DNA of 45,515 nt from Lachnospiraceae bacterium (lineage in GTDB: Bacteria; Bacillota; Clostridia; Lachnospirales; Lachnospiraceae): NCBI GenBank assembly GCA_024405115.1, contig JAKSPD010000012.1:1-45515 (forward strand), in the 5' to 3' direction. Of this stretch, positions 6,373 through 13,858 are shown piece after piece; position 1 is the first letter of the stretch; each line of letters opens with the position of its first letter. The notes under the pieces were generated by a model, which was given only the letters and a program-made list of their open reading frames with translations, did not search any database and had not been told where the DNA came from. Position numbers and translations under genes: made by a program.

Positions 6373-6860
6373 GAACTCTTTTTCTTATGGGCAGGAGTGA
6401 GGCCGGAAAGACTTCGCTCATGCAGGCCTTAAGGGGCGAAAAACTTCATTATGTAAAGACGCAGTTCACCGGCGTGGACAGGGGCGGAGTTGACACCCCT
6501 GGAGAGTATGCGGAATCAAAAAACGTGGGAGTAGGACTTGCATGCTTTTCATTTGAGGCGGATGTAGCCGCAATCATATGTGCGGCGAACGAACCCTTCT
6601 CAGTATTCGAGCCGAACAACAACTGTTTCCTTAACAGGCCGCTCATAGGCATTATTACGAAGATAGATCTTCCGGATGCAAACGTTCCGATGGTGCGGCA
6701 GTGGATGATAAATTCAGGCTGTGAAAGAGTGTTCTGCGTCAGCAATGTGACCCGGGAGGGCATCGATGAGCTGAAAGAATACCTCTCCCAGGAGACTCCG
6801 AAACTGTCACTTATGGAGGCAATTGAAAAGCAGAACAGGGGCCTCAGGGACTGGGATTAA
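6369..6860 (+). CDS. eutP: EutP/PduV-family P-loop GTPase-like protein (copy 1)
   Basis: The protein has 163 residues. It has a Ras-like fold signature: P-loop GRSEAGKTS near the N-terminus, DTPGEY as the G3 motif, TKIDLP as G4. EutP/PduV proteins associate with BMC loci. Salmonella EutP has been reported to act as an acetate kinase, and PduV has been linked to compartment movement. Which activity applies here is unknown. Its ATG overlaps the stop of the EutS-like gene (ATGA), so it is translationally coupled. It is the last gene of the mini-unit, followed by a terminator at 6916. It is clearly diverged from the second EutP at 8920. Confidence 0.9.
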   Translation: MRTLFLMGRSEAGKTSLMQALRGEKLHYVKTQFTGVDRGGVDTPGEYAESKNVGVGLACFSFEADVAAIICAANEPFSVFEPNNNCFLNRPLIGIITKIDLPDANVPMVRQWMINSGCERVFCVSNVTREGIDELKEYLSQETPKLSLMEAIEKQNRGLRDWD

Positions 6861-6915
6861 GAGTTTTTGTTTTTAATAAAGTACATAAATTAATAAAAGC
6901 GTAAGTTTTGAGCAC

Positions 6916-6940
6916 GACAGGCGTAAGCCTGTCTTTTTCT
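6916..6940 (+). terminator. Rho-independent terminator separating the two eut units
   Basis: GACAGGC (6916-6922) and GCCTGTC (6927-6933) form a perfect 7-bp stem around GTAA, followed by TTTTTCTTT. It makes the EutS-EutS-EutP genes a self-contained transcription unit. Confidence 0.88.
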
Positions 6941-6994
6941 TTGTGCAAAATAAACAAAAAATTAACATGAAATAAGGTCGTTATGCTGATTTTA

Positions 6995-7048
6995 CAATAG
7001 GTGTTTGACTTAATTCTTAAGGCGATGGTATACTCTCAATAGGTGTTT
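6995..7048. promoter_or_regulatory. Candidate operator: 12-bp direct repeat flanking the main eut promoter
   Basis: CAATAGGTGTTT occurs exactly at 6995-7006 and 7037-7048. The first copy runs into the -35 box and the second covers the predicted transcription start. The copies are 42 bp apart, about four helical turns, so a dimer or tetramer could bind both on one face. No regulator gene is nearby. Direct sequence observation; the operator role is inference. Confidence 0.5.
7005..7034 (+). promoter_or_regulatory. Main eut operon promoter
   Basis: TTGACT (7005-7010) lies 18 bases before an extended -10, TG-G-TATACT (7026-7034). The predicted start point is near 7041. This is one of the best promoter matches in the window and sits 60 bases before the first gene of the 20-gene unit. 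Both sides are overlapped by the direct repeat described in the next entry. Confidence 0.8.
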
Positions 7049-7093
7049 TTGCGTACATTTTTTTAGTGAGCATGAATTGAGCACAGGAGAAAT

Positions 7094-7408
7094 ATGGCAG
7101 CTGTTACTATAAGAATTATGAAGACGGTTTCGACGGGAACGAAACAGATAATTATGCGCCGCGCCCGTATGGAAAACCTTCCTGTTCTTTTTGAAGAAAA
7201 CTCTGCACTTGCCCTTCTCAACGGAAATGTCACAGACCTTATTTACGCAAGTGATGTTGCCCAGAAGGCTTCGGCCGTACAGGTTTTCGAAATCAGCGGT
7301 AACTGTCCGCAGCATCTCACATGTCTCGCGGTCCTTGGTGACCCGGCAGCAGTCGATGAGGCGGTCAAGGCAATTAAGATCAAGCTATCAGCGGAGGTTG
7401 AACTGTGA
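7094..7408 (+). CDS. Divergent EutS-like (permuted BMC) protein
   Basis: The protein has 104 residues, and its start has AGGAGA 6 bases upstream. It has no clear named family, but it lines up with EutS along its length. TIRIMKTVSTGTKQIIMRRA matches the EutS IIQEFVPGKQITLAH strand. DLIYASDVAQKASAVQVFEI matches the GAIIAADVASKAGGVQIGFV core. LAVLGDPAAVDEAVKAI matches the last helix. The signature DRFNGSL is missing, and its place is taken by GNCPQHL with a Cys that could line a pore. It opens the main operon and overlaps the alcohol dehydrogenase start by 4 bases. It may be a minor shell tile or an adaptor for the dehydrogenase. Function unknown. Confidence 0.75.
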   Translation: MAAVTIRIMKTVSTGTKQIIMRRARMENLPVLFEENSALALLNGNVTDLIYASDVAQKASAVQVFEISGNCPQHLTCLAVLGDPAAVDEAVKAIKIKLSAEVEL

Positions 7409-8544
7409 AAAGCTTTTATTTGAAACCGCATGTTTACATGGATTCGGATGGCGTTACTGAAATCCTTAATAGAAGAAAACGTGCATTCATCGTATGTGAT
7501 GGTTTCATGGTAAAAAGTGGCATGACCAGATACCTGACAGATGTCATGGACGAACTTTGCATTCCTTATATGATCTTTTCGGATGTAAAGCCGGATCCCG
7601 ATATCGCAACCATCGCAGCAGGAATGAGCATGATGGAACAATTTGAGCCGGATGTCCTCTTCGCGCTAGGCGGAGGATCGGCGATAGACGCGGCAAAGGC
7701 CATGAACTACCTGCTCTGGCAGGACGGGCGTCTTCCGAAATGCTATTTCGCGGCAGTTCCCACAACGAGTGGAACAGGAAGTGAGGTCACTTCTTTTGCA
7801 GTAATAAGTGATCCTTCCACAAAGTCAAAGTACCCGCTCATTTCAGAAGAACTTCTTCCGGATGCGGCAGTATTGGACGCAAAACTTACAGTGACCGTTC
7901 CGCCGTCAATTACGGCAGACACGGGAATAGACGTTTTCACACACGCCATTGAGGCATTTGTATCCACCAATCAGGATGATTTCACGGATGCATGTGCTGA
8001 AAAGGCAGCAAAGCTTGTAAGAAGCAATCTTCTTAAAGCTTATAAAAATCCCCAGGACATGGAGGCAAGACAGAAGATGCATCATGCATCCTGTCTCGCG
8101 GGAATGGCATTCTCGAATGCAGGACTGGGACTTAACCACGGAATGGCACATGCGCTGGGCGCACACTTCCATATCCCGCACGGAAAGGCAAACGCTTTAC
8201 TTCTTCCTTATGTAATGAGTTTTAACTGCGGATGCCAGGACGGATTAAGGGACGATACCGCAAAGAGGTATGCAAGGCTTGCAAGAGCCTGCTGGATCGA
8301 TTCAGGAAGCGTAAGGCAGAGTGCCTTCCAGATGATAAGGTCGACAAAGGGTCTTATCGCAAACCTTGGTTTCCCGGCATGCGTTAAGGACATGGGAATT
8401 AAGGAAAAGGAATATAAGGAAGCAATTCCGGAGATGGCGGTAGCGGCGCTTAATGACAGATGCACGGCTACGAACCCCAGGATACCGACCCAGGCGGACA
8501 TCGAGGAAATGTATGTAGAAGCTTACATAGGAAGGACTATTTAA
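7405..8544 (+). CDS. eutG: Iron-containing alcohol dehydrogenase (EutG/PduQ type)
   Basis: The protein has 379 residues and starts at GTG with GGAGG 7 bases upstream. The NAD-binding motif GGGSAIDAAKA is at about 92-102. The metal ligands typical of group III alcohol dehydrogenases are visible: ADTGIDVFTHAIEA (Asp and first His) and LNHGMAHALGAHFHIPHGKAN (the remaining His). The enzyme reduces acetaldehyde to ethanol inside the microcompartment and regenerates NAD+ for EutE. No separate encapsulation peptide is obvious, so it may be held by the coupled EutS-like protein before it. The gene could equally be named pduQ by homology; context favours eutG. Confidence 0.92.
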   Translation: MKSFYLKPHVYMDSDGVTEILNRRKRAFIVCDGFMVKSGMTRYLTDVMDELCIPYMIFSDVKPDPDIATIAAGMSMMEQFEPDVLFALGGGSAIDAAKAMNYLLWQDGRLPKCYFAAVPTTSGTGSEVTSFAVISDPSTKSKYPLISEELLPDAAVLDAKLTVTVPPSITADTGIDVFTHAIEAFVSTNQDDFTDACAEKAAKLVRSNLLKAYKNPQDMEARQKMHHASCLAGMAFSNAGLGLNHGMAHALGAHFHIPHGKANALLLPYVMSFNCGCQDGLRDDTAKRYARLARACWIDSGSVRQSAFQMIRSTKGLIANLGFPACVKDMGIKEKEYKEAIPEMAVAALNDRCTATNPRIPTQADIEEMYVEAYIGRTI

Positions 8545-8559
8545 AGTCGGGAGGCATAA

Positions 8560-8916
8560 ATGGCTTTTTATGACGAGCACAACAAAGAGCGAATAATTCA
8601 GGAATTCGTCCCCGGCAAGCAGATAACACTTGCACACATAATTCCAAATCCCGTTCCGGACCTGTACGCGAAGATGGGACTTTTAAACGGAAAGGGTGCG
8701 ATCGGAATATTCACCATTACCCCCAGTGAGGGTGCCATTATAGCAGCCGATGTGGCAAGCAAGGCAGGCGGAGTTCAGATAGGTTTTGTGGACAGATTCA
8801 ACGGCTCACTGGTCATAACAGGACAGGTTGGTGAGGTAGAAGCAGCAATGAAGGGCGTTATTGAAGTTTTATGCGACAGGATGGCCTTCGCAAAGCCCAT
8901 AGTAACGAGGTCGTAA
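8560..8916 (+). CDS. eutS: EutS shell protein (canonical copy)
   Basis: The protein has 118 residues, with ribosome site GGGAGG before ATG. It is the closest of the four to textbook EutS: RIIQEFVPGKQITLAHIIPNP, GAIGIFTITPSEGAIIAADVASKAG, IGFVDRFNGSLVITGQVGEVEAAM. It lies between the alcohol dehydrogenase and the second eutP, the usual Firmicute eutS-eutP order. It is three bases apart from eutP. It probably forms the structural bent hexamers of the shell, while the other copies have altered roles. Confidence 0.96.
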   Translation: MAFYDEHNKERIIQEFVPGKQITLAHIIPNPVPDLYAKMGLLNGKGAIGIFTITPSEGAIIAADVASKAGGVQIGFVDRFNGSLVITGQVGEVEAAMKGVIEVLCDRMAFAKPIVTRS

Positions 8917-8919
8917 GTA

Positions 8920-9387
8920 ATGCCCGAAGATTTCAAGACCAGGATCATCCTTATAGGAAGGTCCATGGCAGGTAAAACAACATTAATTCACTATCTTACG
9001 GATGGTGATCTTGGTTACAAAAAGACACAGACAGTTGAGATATTCAACCAGAACATGATAGACACACCCGGTGAATATCTCGAAAGAAGATATTTCAGGG
9101 GAGCCCTGATGGTCACGGCGGCGGATGCAGAGGTAATAGTATTCGTACAGCAGGCCACCGAGCACGGAACAATGTTTCCTCCCGGATACGCCAGCAACTT
9201 TCCAAAGCCCTGCGTAGGAGTGGTCACAAAGGCTGACCTGGCAACACCTGAGGAGATAGAGGACGCAAAGAAATACCTTGAAATAGCGGGAGCTACAAAA
9301 ATCTTCGTTACGTCAAGTTACGAAGGCACAGGATTTGAAGGCTTTATCGAGTACATTGAGGAGGCGGCAGAACAGTGCAGGAAATAA
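8920..9387 (+). CDS. eutP: EutP GTPase-like protein (copy 2)
   Basis: The protein has 155 residues. P-loop GRSMAGKTT, G3 DTPGEY and G4 TKADLA are visible. It is placed between eutS and eutA as in Enterococcus/Clostridium-type eut loci, and it overlaps eutA by 13 bases. It is the syntenic EutP, whereas the copy at 6369 belongs to the separate mini-unit. In this operon no eutD or acetate kinase gene is present, so the reported acetate-kinase activity of the family would be useful here to make ATP from PduL-derived acetyl-phosphate. That is inference. Confidence 0.93.
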   Translation: MPEDFKTRIILIGRSMAGKTTLIHYLTDGDLGYKKTQTVEIFNQNMIDTPGEYLERRYFRGALMVTAADAEVIVFVQQATEHGTMFPPGYASNFPKPCVGVVTKADLATPEEIEDAKKYLEIAGATKIFVTSSYEGTGFEGFIEYIEEAAEQCRK

Positions 9388-10805
9388 TTTTCAGCGTTGG
9401 AATTGACATCGGTACTTCCACTACTCAGCTCATATTCAGCCGGCTGACTATTGAAAATGAAGCAACCAGTTATGTTGTCCCAAGGATCAACATAGTAAAA
9501 AAGGAAGTTATCTACAGAAGTGACATTTACTTCACACCTCTCCTTTCAGCGACAGAGATCGACATGGAGAAGGTAAAGCAGATAATTAAGAAGGAATACG
9601 AAAAGGCCAACATGAAGCCGGAGGACCTCACGACAGGTGCCGTAATCATCACCGGTGAGACTGCAAGAAAGCAGAATGCGAGCATAGTGCTCGAGGCACT
9701 TTCCGAGATGGCAGGTGATTTCGTGGTTGCAACGGCAGGTCCGGACCTTGAGTCAGTCCTTTCAGCTAAAGGCGCAGGAGCAGATGCCATTTCGAAGGAA
9801 GACCGTACGGTTGTAGCGAACCTTGACGTAGGCGGCGGAACCACTAACATCGCATTCTTCAAGGTAGGAGAGCTTAAGGGAACGAGCTGCCTTGACATCG
9901 GCGGAAGGCTGATAAAGATAACGAACGGAAAGATAAGCTACATCTTCCGCGGGACTAAGGAACTGGCAGAGACAAACGGCATCTACATCAACGTAGGCGA
10001 CGATGCAGATGAAAAGAAGCTCTATAAGATTTGTGAACTGATGGCTGACCAGCTTGCAATGGCAATCCACTTAAAGGAGCCGGATGCAATGCATGCAAAG
10101 CTTTACACAAACGCAGGAAAGCCGCTTCCGAAGGAACCGAAAATTCAGGCAATCACATATTCAGGAGGAGTGGCAAGCTGTTATTACGAAGGTGAGCCTG
10201 CAAATGTCTTCCAGTATGGGGACATCGGAGTACTCCTTGCAAGGGCAATTAAGAATAATCCGTCACTGCAGAAGATGAAGACACTTCAGGCAGTCGAAAC
10301 GATAAGGGCAACCGTCGTGGGTGCAGGATCGCATACCACGAGCGTCAGCGGAAGTACGATAGCATACTCAGATGGAAGACTTCCGGTGAAGAACATTCCG
10401 GTACTAAAGTTAAGTGATGACGATGAAAAGAATCCGGAACAGTTCGTTGCAACACTTAAGAGAAAGCTTTCACTTTACAGAAGCGAAGGCAGCCTCGAAC
10501 AGATAGCCATTGTTTTCCCGGGCTATCACCATCAGAGCTTCATGGAAGTTCAGGAGCTTGCAAAGATGGTTGCCGAAGGGGCAAGGGAAATCATTGACGG
10601 ACCATTCCCGCTCATAGTAGTGGTCGAGAATGATATTGCAAAAGTGCTCGGCAATGCACTGAACGTGCTGTTGGAACGTAAAAAACCGTTCGTGTGCATT
10701 GATAGCATATATGCAAATGATGGGGACTACATCGACATCGGCGTGCCGGTTGCCGGAGGACGTGTGGTGCCCGTGGTGATCAAAACACTTATATTTAATT
10801 CTTAA
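9375..10805 (+). CDS. eutA: Ethanolamine ammonia-lyase reactivating factor
   Basis: The protein has 476 residues and starts at GTG with GAGGAGG about 10 bases upstream, inside eutP. It has an actin-like ATPase fold: phosphate-1 motif GIDIGTSTTQLIF near the N-terminus and phosphate-2 motif NLDVGGGTTNIAFF around residue 150. EutA uses ATP to release damaged cobalamin from EutBC so the lyase can take up fresh AdoCbl. Length and placement directly before eutBC match the family. The gene overlaps eutP, showing tight translational coupling. The end of the protein (GVPVAGGRVVPVVIKTLIF) is typical of EutA. Confidence 0.95.
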   Translation: MQEIIFSVGIDIGTSTTQLIFSRLTIENEATSYVVPRINIVKKEVIYRSDIYFTPLLSATEIDMEKVKQIIKKEYEKANMKPEDLTTGAVIITGETARKQNASIVLEALSEMAGDFVVATAGPDLESVLSAKGAGADAISKEDRTVVANLDVGGGTTNIAFFKVGELKGTSCLDIGGRLIKITNGKISYIFRGTKELAETNGIYINVGDDADEKKLYKICELMADQLAMAIHLKEPDAMHAKLYTNAGKPLPKEPKIQAITYSGGVASCYYEGEPANVFQYGDIGVLLARAIKNNPSLQKMKTLQAVETIRATVVGAGSHTTSVSGSTIAYSDGRLPVKNIPVLKLSDDDEKNPEQFVATLKRKLSLYRSEGSLEQIAIVFPGYHHQSFMEVQELAKMVAEGAREIIDGPFPLIVVVENDIAKVLGNALNVLLERKKPFVCIDSIYANDGDYIDIGVPVAGGRVVPVVIKTLIFNS

Positions 10806-10855
10806 ATAAGTGACTGATACCGCAATCGCTTATAAAACAAAAGGAGGGCAAAGAT

Positions 10856-12223
10856 TTGATCTTAAAAACCAAATTACGTGGAAAAGTGTATGAATTCGGT
10901 TCTCTGCGTGAAGTAATGGGAAAAGCCAACGAAGAAAAGTCCGGCGACAAGTTGGCAGGAGTAGGTGCAGCAAGTGTTGAGGAAAGAGTTGCAGCAAAGG
11001 CTGTTCTTTCACACATCACTCTTAAGGACCTTTATGAGACTCCCGCAGTTCCCTACGAGCAGGATGAAGTAACCAGAATCATCATTGATGCTGTAGACCC
11101 CATCGTTTACGCAGGCATCAAGAACTGGACTGTTTCAGAGCTCCGTGAGTGGATCCTTGACACAGCAACAACAGGCGAAATGATCAGGACCGTATCGGCA
11201 GGTCTTACATCAGAGATGGTTTCAGCTGTATGTAAGCTGATGACCAACCTTGATTTGGTCTACGCTGCAAAGAAGCTGAGAGTTCACGCACACTGCAACA
11301 CAACGATCGGTAAGGAGGGAACATTCTCTTCAAGACTTCAGCCGAACCACACCACTGATGATCCCAAGGGTATCCTTGCATCAACAATGGAAGGTCTTTC
11401 ACTCGGCTGTGGTGATGCCGTAATCGGTATCAACCCCGTTGATGACTCCGTAGAGAGCGTTACAAGACTTCTTAATTCACTGACAGATCTCAAGAACAAG
11501 TGGGAGATCCCCACACAGATCTCTGTTCTTGCACACGTTACCACACAGATGGAAGCAGTTGAGAAGTTCGGTGCTCCCACAGACTGCCTGTTCCAGTCGA
11601 TCGCCGGCTCTCAGAAGGGTAACGAAGCATTCGGTCTTACCGCTCAGATGCTGGATGACGGTTATGCAATGATGGTTGAGAAGTCAACCGCTGCAGGTCC
11701 CAACTACCTCTATTTCGAGACAGGACAGGGATCAGAGCTTTCATCAGACGCTCATAACGGCTGGGATCAGCTTACAATGGAAGCAAGATGCTACGGATTC
11801 GCAAAGAGATATCATCCGTTCCTTGTAAACACTGTTGTAGGATTCATCGGACCCGAGTATCTGTATGATTCAAAGCAGGTTACACGTGCAGGTCTTGAGG
11901 ACCACTTCATGGGTAAGCTTACCGGTATCCCGATGGGATGCGATGCATGCTACACCAACCATATGAAGGCTGACCAGAACGACATCGAGAACCTCGCAAC
12001 ACTCCTTGTAGCTGCAGGCTGCAACTACGTAATGGGCGTTCCGCAGGGTGACGACTGCATGCTGATGTATCAGTGCACAGGCTTCCACGAGGCAGCAGCT
12101 CTCCGTGAAGCATTCGGACTTCGTCCCATCAAGGAATTCGACGAGTGGCTCGAGAAGATGGGATTCTCAAAGGACGGAAAGCTTACACCGCTCGCAGGTG
12201 ATGCTTCTGTATTCTTAGCATAA
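10856..12223 (+). CDS. eutB: Ethanolamine ammonia-lyase large subunit
   Basis: The protein has 455 residues, very close to the family's usual 453. The start is TTG 10856, with AAGGAGG 8 bases upstream. It has a TIM-barrel catalytic subunit. Active-site segments known from E. coli EutB are all present: SSRLQPN (Arg and Asn), VIGINPV (Asn), YFETGQGS (catalytic-site Glu), and GCDACYTNHMKADQ (Asp). It binds ethanolamine and, with EutC, AdoCbl, and catalyses radical conversion to acetaldehyde and ammonia. Codon use is strongly biased, consistent with high expression. eutC starts 18 bases after the stop. Confidence 0.98.
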   Translation: MILKTKLRGKVYEFGSLREVMGKANEEKSGDKLAGVGAASVEERVAAKAVLSHITLKDLYETPAVPYEQDEVTRIIIDAVDPIVYAGIKNWTVSELREWILDTATTGEMIRTVSAGLTSEMVSAVCKLMTNLDLVYAAKKLRVHAHCNTTIGKEGTFSSRLQPNHTTDDPKGILASTMEGLSLGCGDAVIGINPVDDSVESVTRLLNSLTDLKNKWEIPTQISVLAHVTTQMEAVEKFGAPTDCLFQSIAGSQKGNEAFGLTAQMLDDGYAMMVEKSTAAGPNYLYFETGQGSELSSDAHNGWDQLTMEARCYGFAKRYHPFLVNTVVGFIGPEYLYDSKQVTRAGLEDHFMGKLTGIPMGCDACYTNHMKADQNDIENLATLLVAAGCNYVMGVPQGDDCMLMYQCTGFHEAAALREAFGLRPIKEFDEWLEKMGFSKDGKLTPLAGDASVFLA

Positions 12224-12241
12224 TATAAGGAGGTGGACATT

Positions 12242-13120
12242 TTGGTAAGCGAGAAAGAATTAAAAGACATTATTGCTCAGGTCCTCTCTGAGATGAATGT
12301 TGCTGCCCCCGCTGAAAAGGCAGCTCCCGCTGCAGCATGTGCTTGTGAAGTTGAAGACGGCTTCATCGAGGATGTTGCAATTATCGACATCAAGAAGCAG
12401 TATCTTGTTGAGAATCCTGTAGCAAGAGACGCTTTCTATGAGCTTAAGCAGTACGCTCCCTGCCGTCTTGGTATCGGCAAGGCAGGTGCACGTTATAAGA
12501 CACTCCCCGTACTTGAGTTCCGTGCAGCACATGCAGCAGCTCAGGACGCCGTATTCAAGGATGTAGATCCCGAAGTAGTAGAAGGTCTTGGACTTTTCTC
12601 AGTTCAGACACAGTGCGACTGCAAGGATACATATCTTACAAGACCTGACCTCGGCCGAGTACTTTCAGATGAAGCTGTAGCAGAGATCAAGTCGAAGTGC
12701 AAGATGAATCCCACAGTTCAGATCTATGTATCTGACGGACTTTCATCAGCTTCAATCGCTGCTAACGTTAAGGACGTTCTTCCCGCAATCCTTCAGGGAC
12801 TTAAGAGCTACGGAATCGATGCAGGAACTCCGTTCTTCGTAAAGTACGGCCGTGTTGGTGCTATGGATCAGATCTCTGAGATCACAGGTGCTGATGTTAC
12901 CTGCGTTCTTATCGGAGAGAGACCCGGCCTTATCACAGCAGAGTCAATGTCAGCATATCTTGCATACAAGGCAACCGTAGGTATGCCCGAAGCAAGAAGA
13001 ACCGTTGTATCAAACATCCATAAGGATGGAACGATCCCGGCTGAAGCAGGTGCTCACATTGCCGATGTTATTAAGAAGATCCTTGATGCTAAGGCATCAG
13101 GAACTGATTTGAAGCTTTAA
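12242..13120 (+). CDS. eutC: Ethanolamine ammonia-lyase small subunit
   Basis: The protein has 292 residues. TTG 12242 was chosen as start because AAGGAGG (12227-12233) lies 8 bases upstream; the in-frame GTG at 12233 overlaps that ribosome site. The first 18 residues (VSEKELKDIIAQVLSEMN) form an amphipathic helix typical of a BMC encapsulation peptide. An Ala/Pro/Cys-rich linker (about 20-40) follows, then the conserved core with LGIGKAGARYKT, the cobalamin-binding region (VQIYVSDGLSSASIAANV) and the tail GERPGLITAESMSAYLAYKA. With EutB it forms the AdoCbl-dependent lyase packaged in the compartment. Confidence 0.97.
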   Translation: MVSEKELKDIIAQVLSEMNVAAPAEKAAPAAACACEVEDGFIEDVAIIDIKKQYLVENPVARDAFYELKQYAPCRLGIGKAGARYKTLPVLEFRAAHAAAQDAVFKDVDPEVVEGLGLFSVQTQCDCKDTYLTRPDLGRVLSDEAVAEIKSKCKMNPTVQIYVSDGLSSASIAANVKDVLPAILQGLKSYGIDAGTPFFVKYGRVGAMDQISEITGADVTCVLIGERPGLITAESMSAYLAYKATVGMPEARRTVVSNIHKDGTIPAEAGAHIADVIKKILDAKASGTDLKL

Positions 13121-13145
13121 TTATCAGAATTGGAGGATATTGAAA

Positions 13146-13823
13146 ATGAAAAGAGATCCTTTACCGGCAACCGTCCTTGCCAGCAAATTGATTCCCAATG
13201 CTACTCCCAAGATGGTTCAGGACCTTATCGCTGCATCAGGCCTTGACATCGAGTACGATCCCGTTCGTCACAGATCACTTGCACTTGTAACAGCTGACTG
13301 CGATGATGTTACATACACAGCTCTTGACGAAGCTACAAAGAAGGCTGACGTTGAAGTTATCTACGCTCGTTCATTCTACGGCGGTGCTGCAAATGCAAAC
13401 ACCAAGCTCGCAGGTGAAATCCTCGGCGTACTTGCAGGACCCAACCCCGCAGAAGCAAGAAGCGGCCTTGAGGCTTGCTGCGACTTCATCGAGAACGAAG
13501 CTCACTTCGTATCAGCAAATGAAGATGACACAATTCCTTACTATGCACACTGCATTTCAAGAACCGGTTCATATCTTTCAAGATCTAACGGTATCGAAGA
13601 AGGCGAAGCAATTGCATACCTTATCGCTCCTCCGCTTGAGGCTATGTATGCAATCGATGCTGCTGTAAAGGCTGCTGATGTTTCTATCATCGCTCTTTAC
13701 AACCCGCCGTCAGAGACCAACTTCGGTGGCGGACTTCTTACAGGCACACAGTCAGCTTGTAAGGCAGCTTGCGACGCATTCGCAGCAGCTGTAGAGTTCG
13801 TAGCTGATCAACCCAAGGAATAA
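13146..13823 (+). CDS. eutL: EutL tandem-BMC trimeric shell protein
   Basis: The protein has 225 residues. ATG 13146 was preferred over TTG 13140 because GGAGGA (13132-13137) is then 8 bases away. It has two permuted BMC domains. Family motifs visible are LGLI-type LALVTADCDDVTYTALDEATKKADVEV, AGPNPAEARSGLEACCDFIE, SRTGSYLS, AIAYLIAPPLEAMYAIDAAVKAADV and PPSETNFGGGLLTGTQSACKAACDAF. EutL trimers have gated pores, in E. coli closed by ethanolamine binding, and are thought to pass large cofactors. Place after eutC is standard. Confidence 0.97.
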   Translation: MKRDPLPATVLASKLIPNATPKMVQDLIAASGLDIEYDPVRHRSLALVTADCDDVTYTALDEATKKADVEVIYARSFYGGAANANTKLAGEILGVLAGPNPAEARSGLEACCDFIENEAHFVSANEDDTIPYYAHCISRTGSYLSRSNGIEEGEAIAYLIAPPLEAMYAIDAAVKAADVSIIALYNPPSETNFGGGLLTGTQSACKAACDAFAAAVEFVADQPKE

Positions 13824-13858
13824 TCGGCGTCTTTCAGGCAAAGGTAGAGGTATAGGTG

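Noticed and set aside
12233-12241. GTG start for eutC
   Set aside because: It overlaps the AAGGAGG ribosome site itself; TTG 12242 has the correct spacing.
13140-13145. TTG start for eutL
   Set aside because: It is only 2 bases from GGAGGA; ATG 13146 has 8-base spacing.
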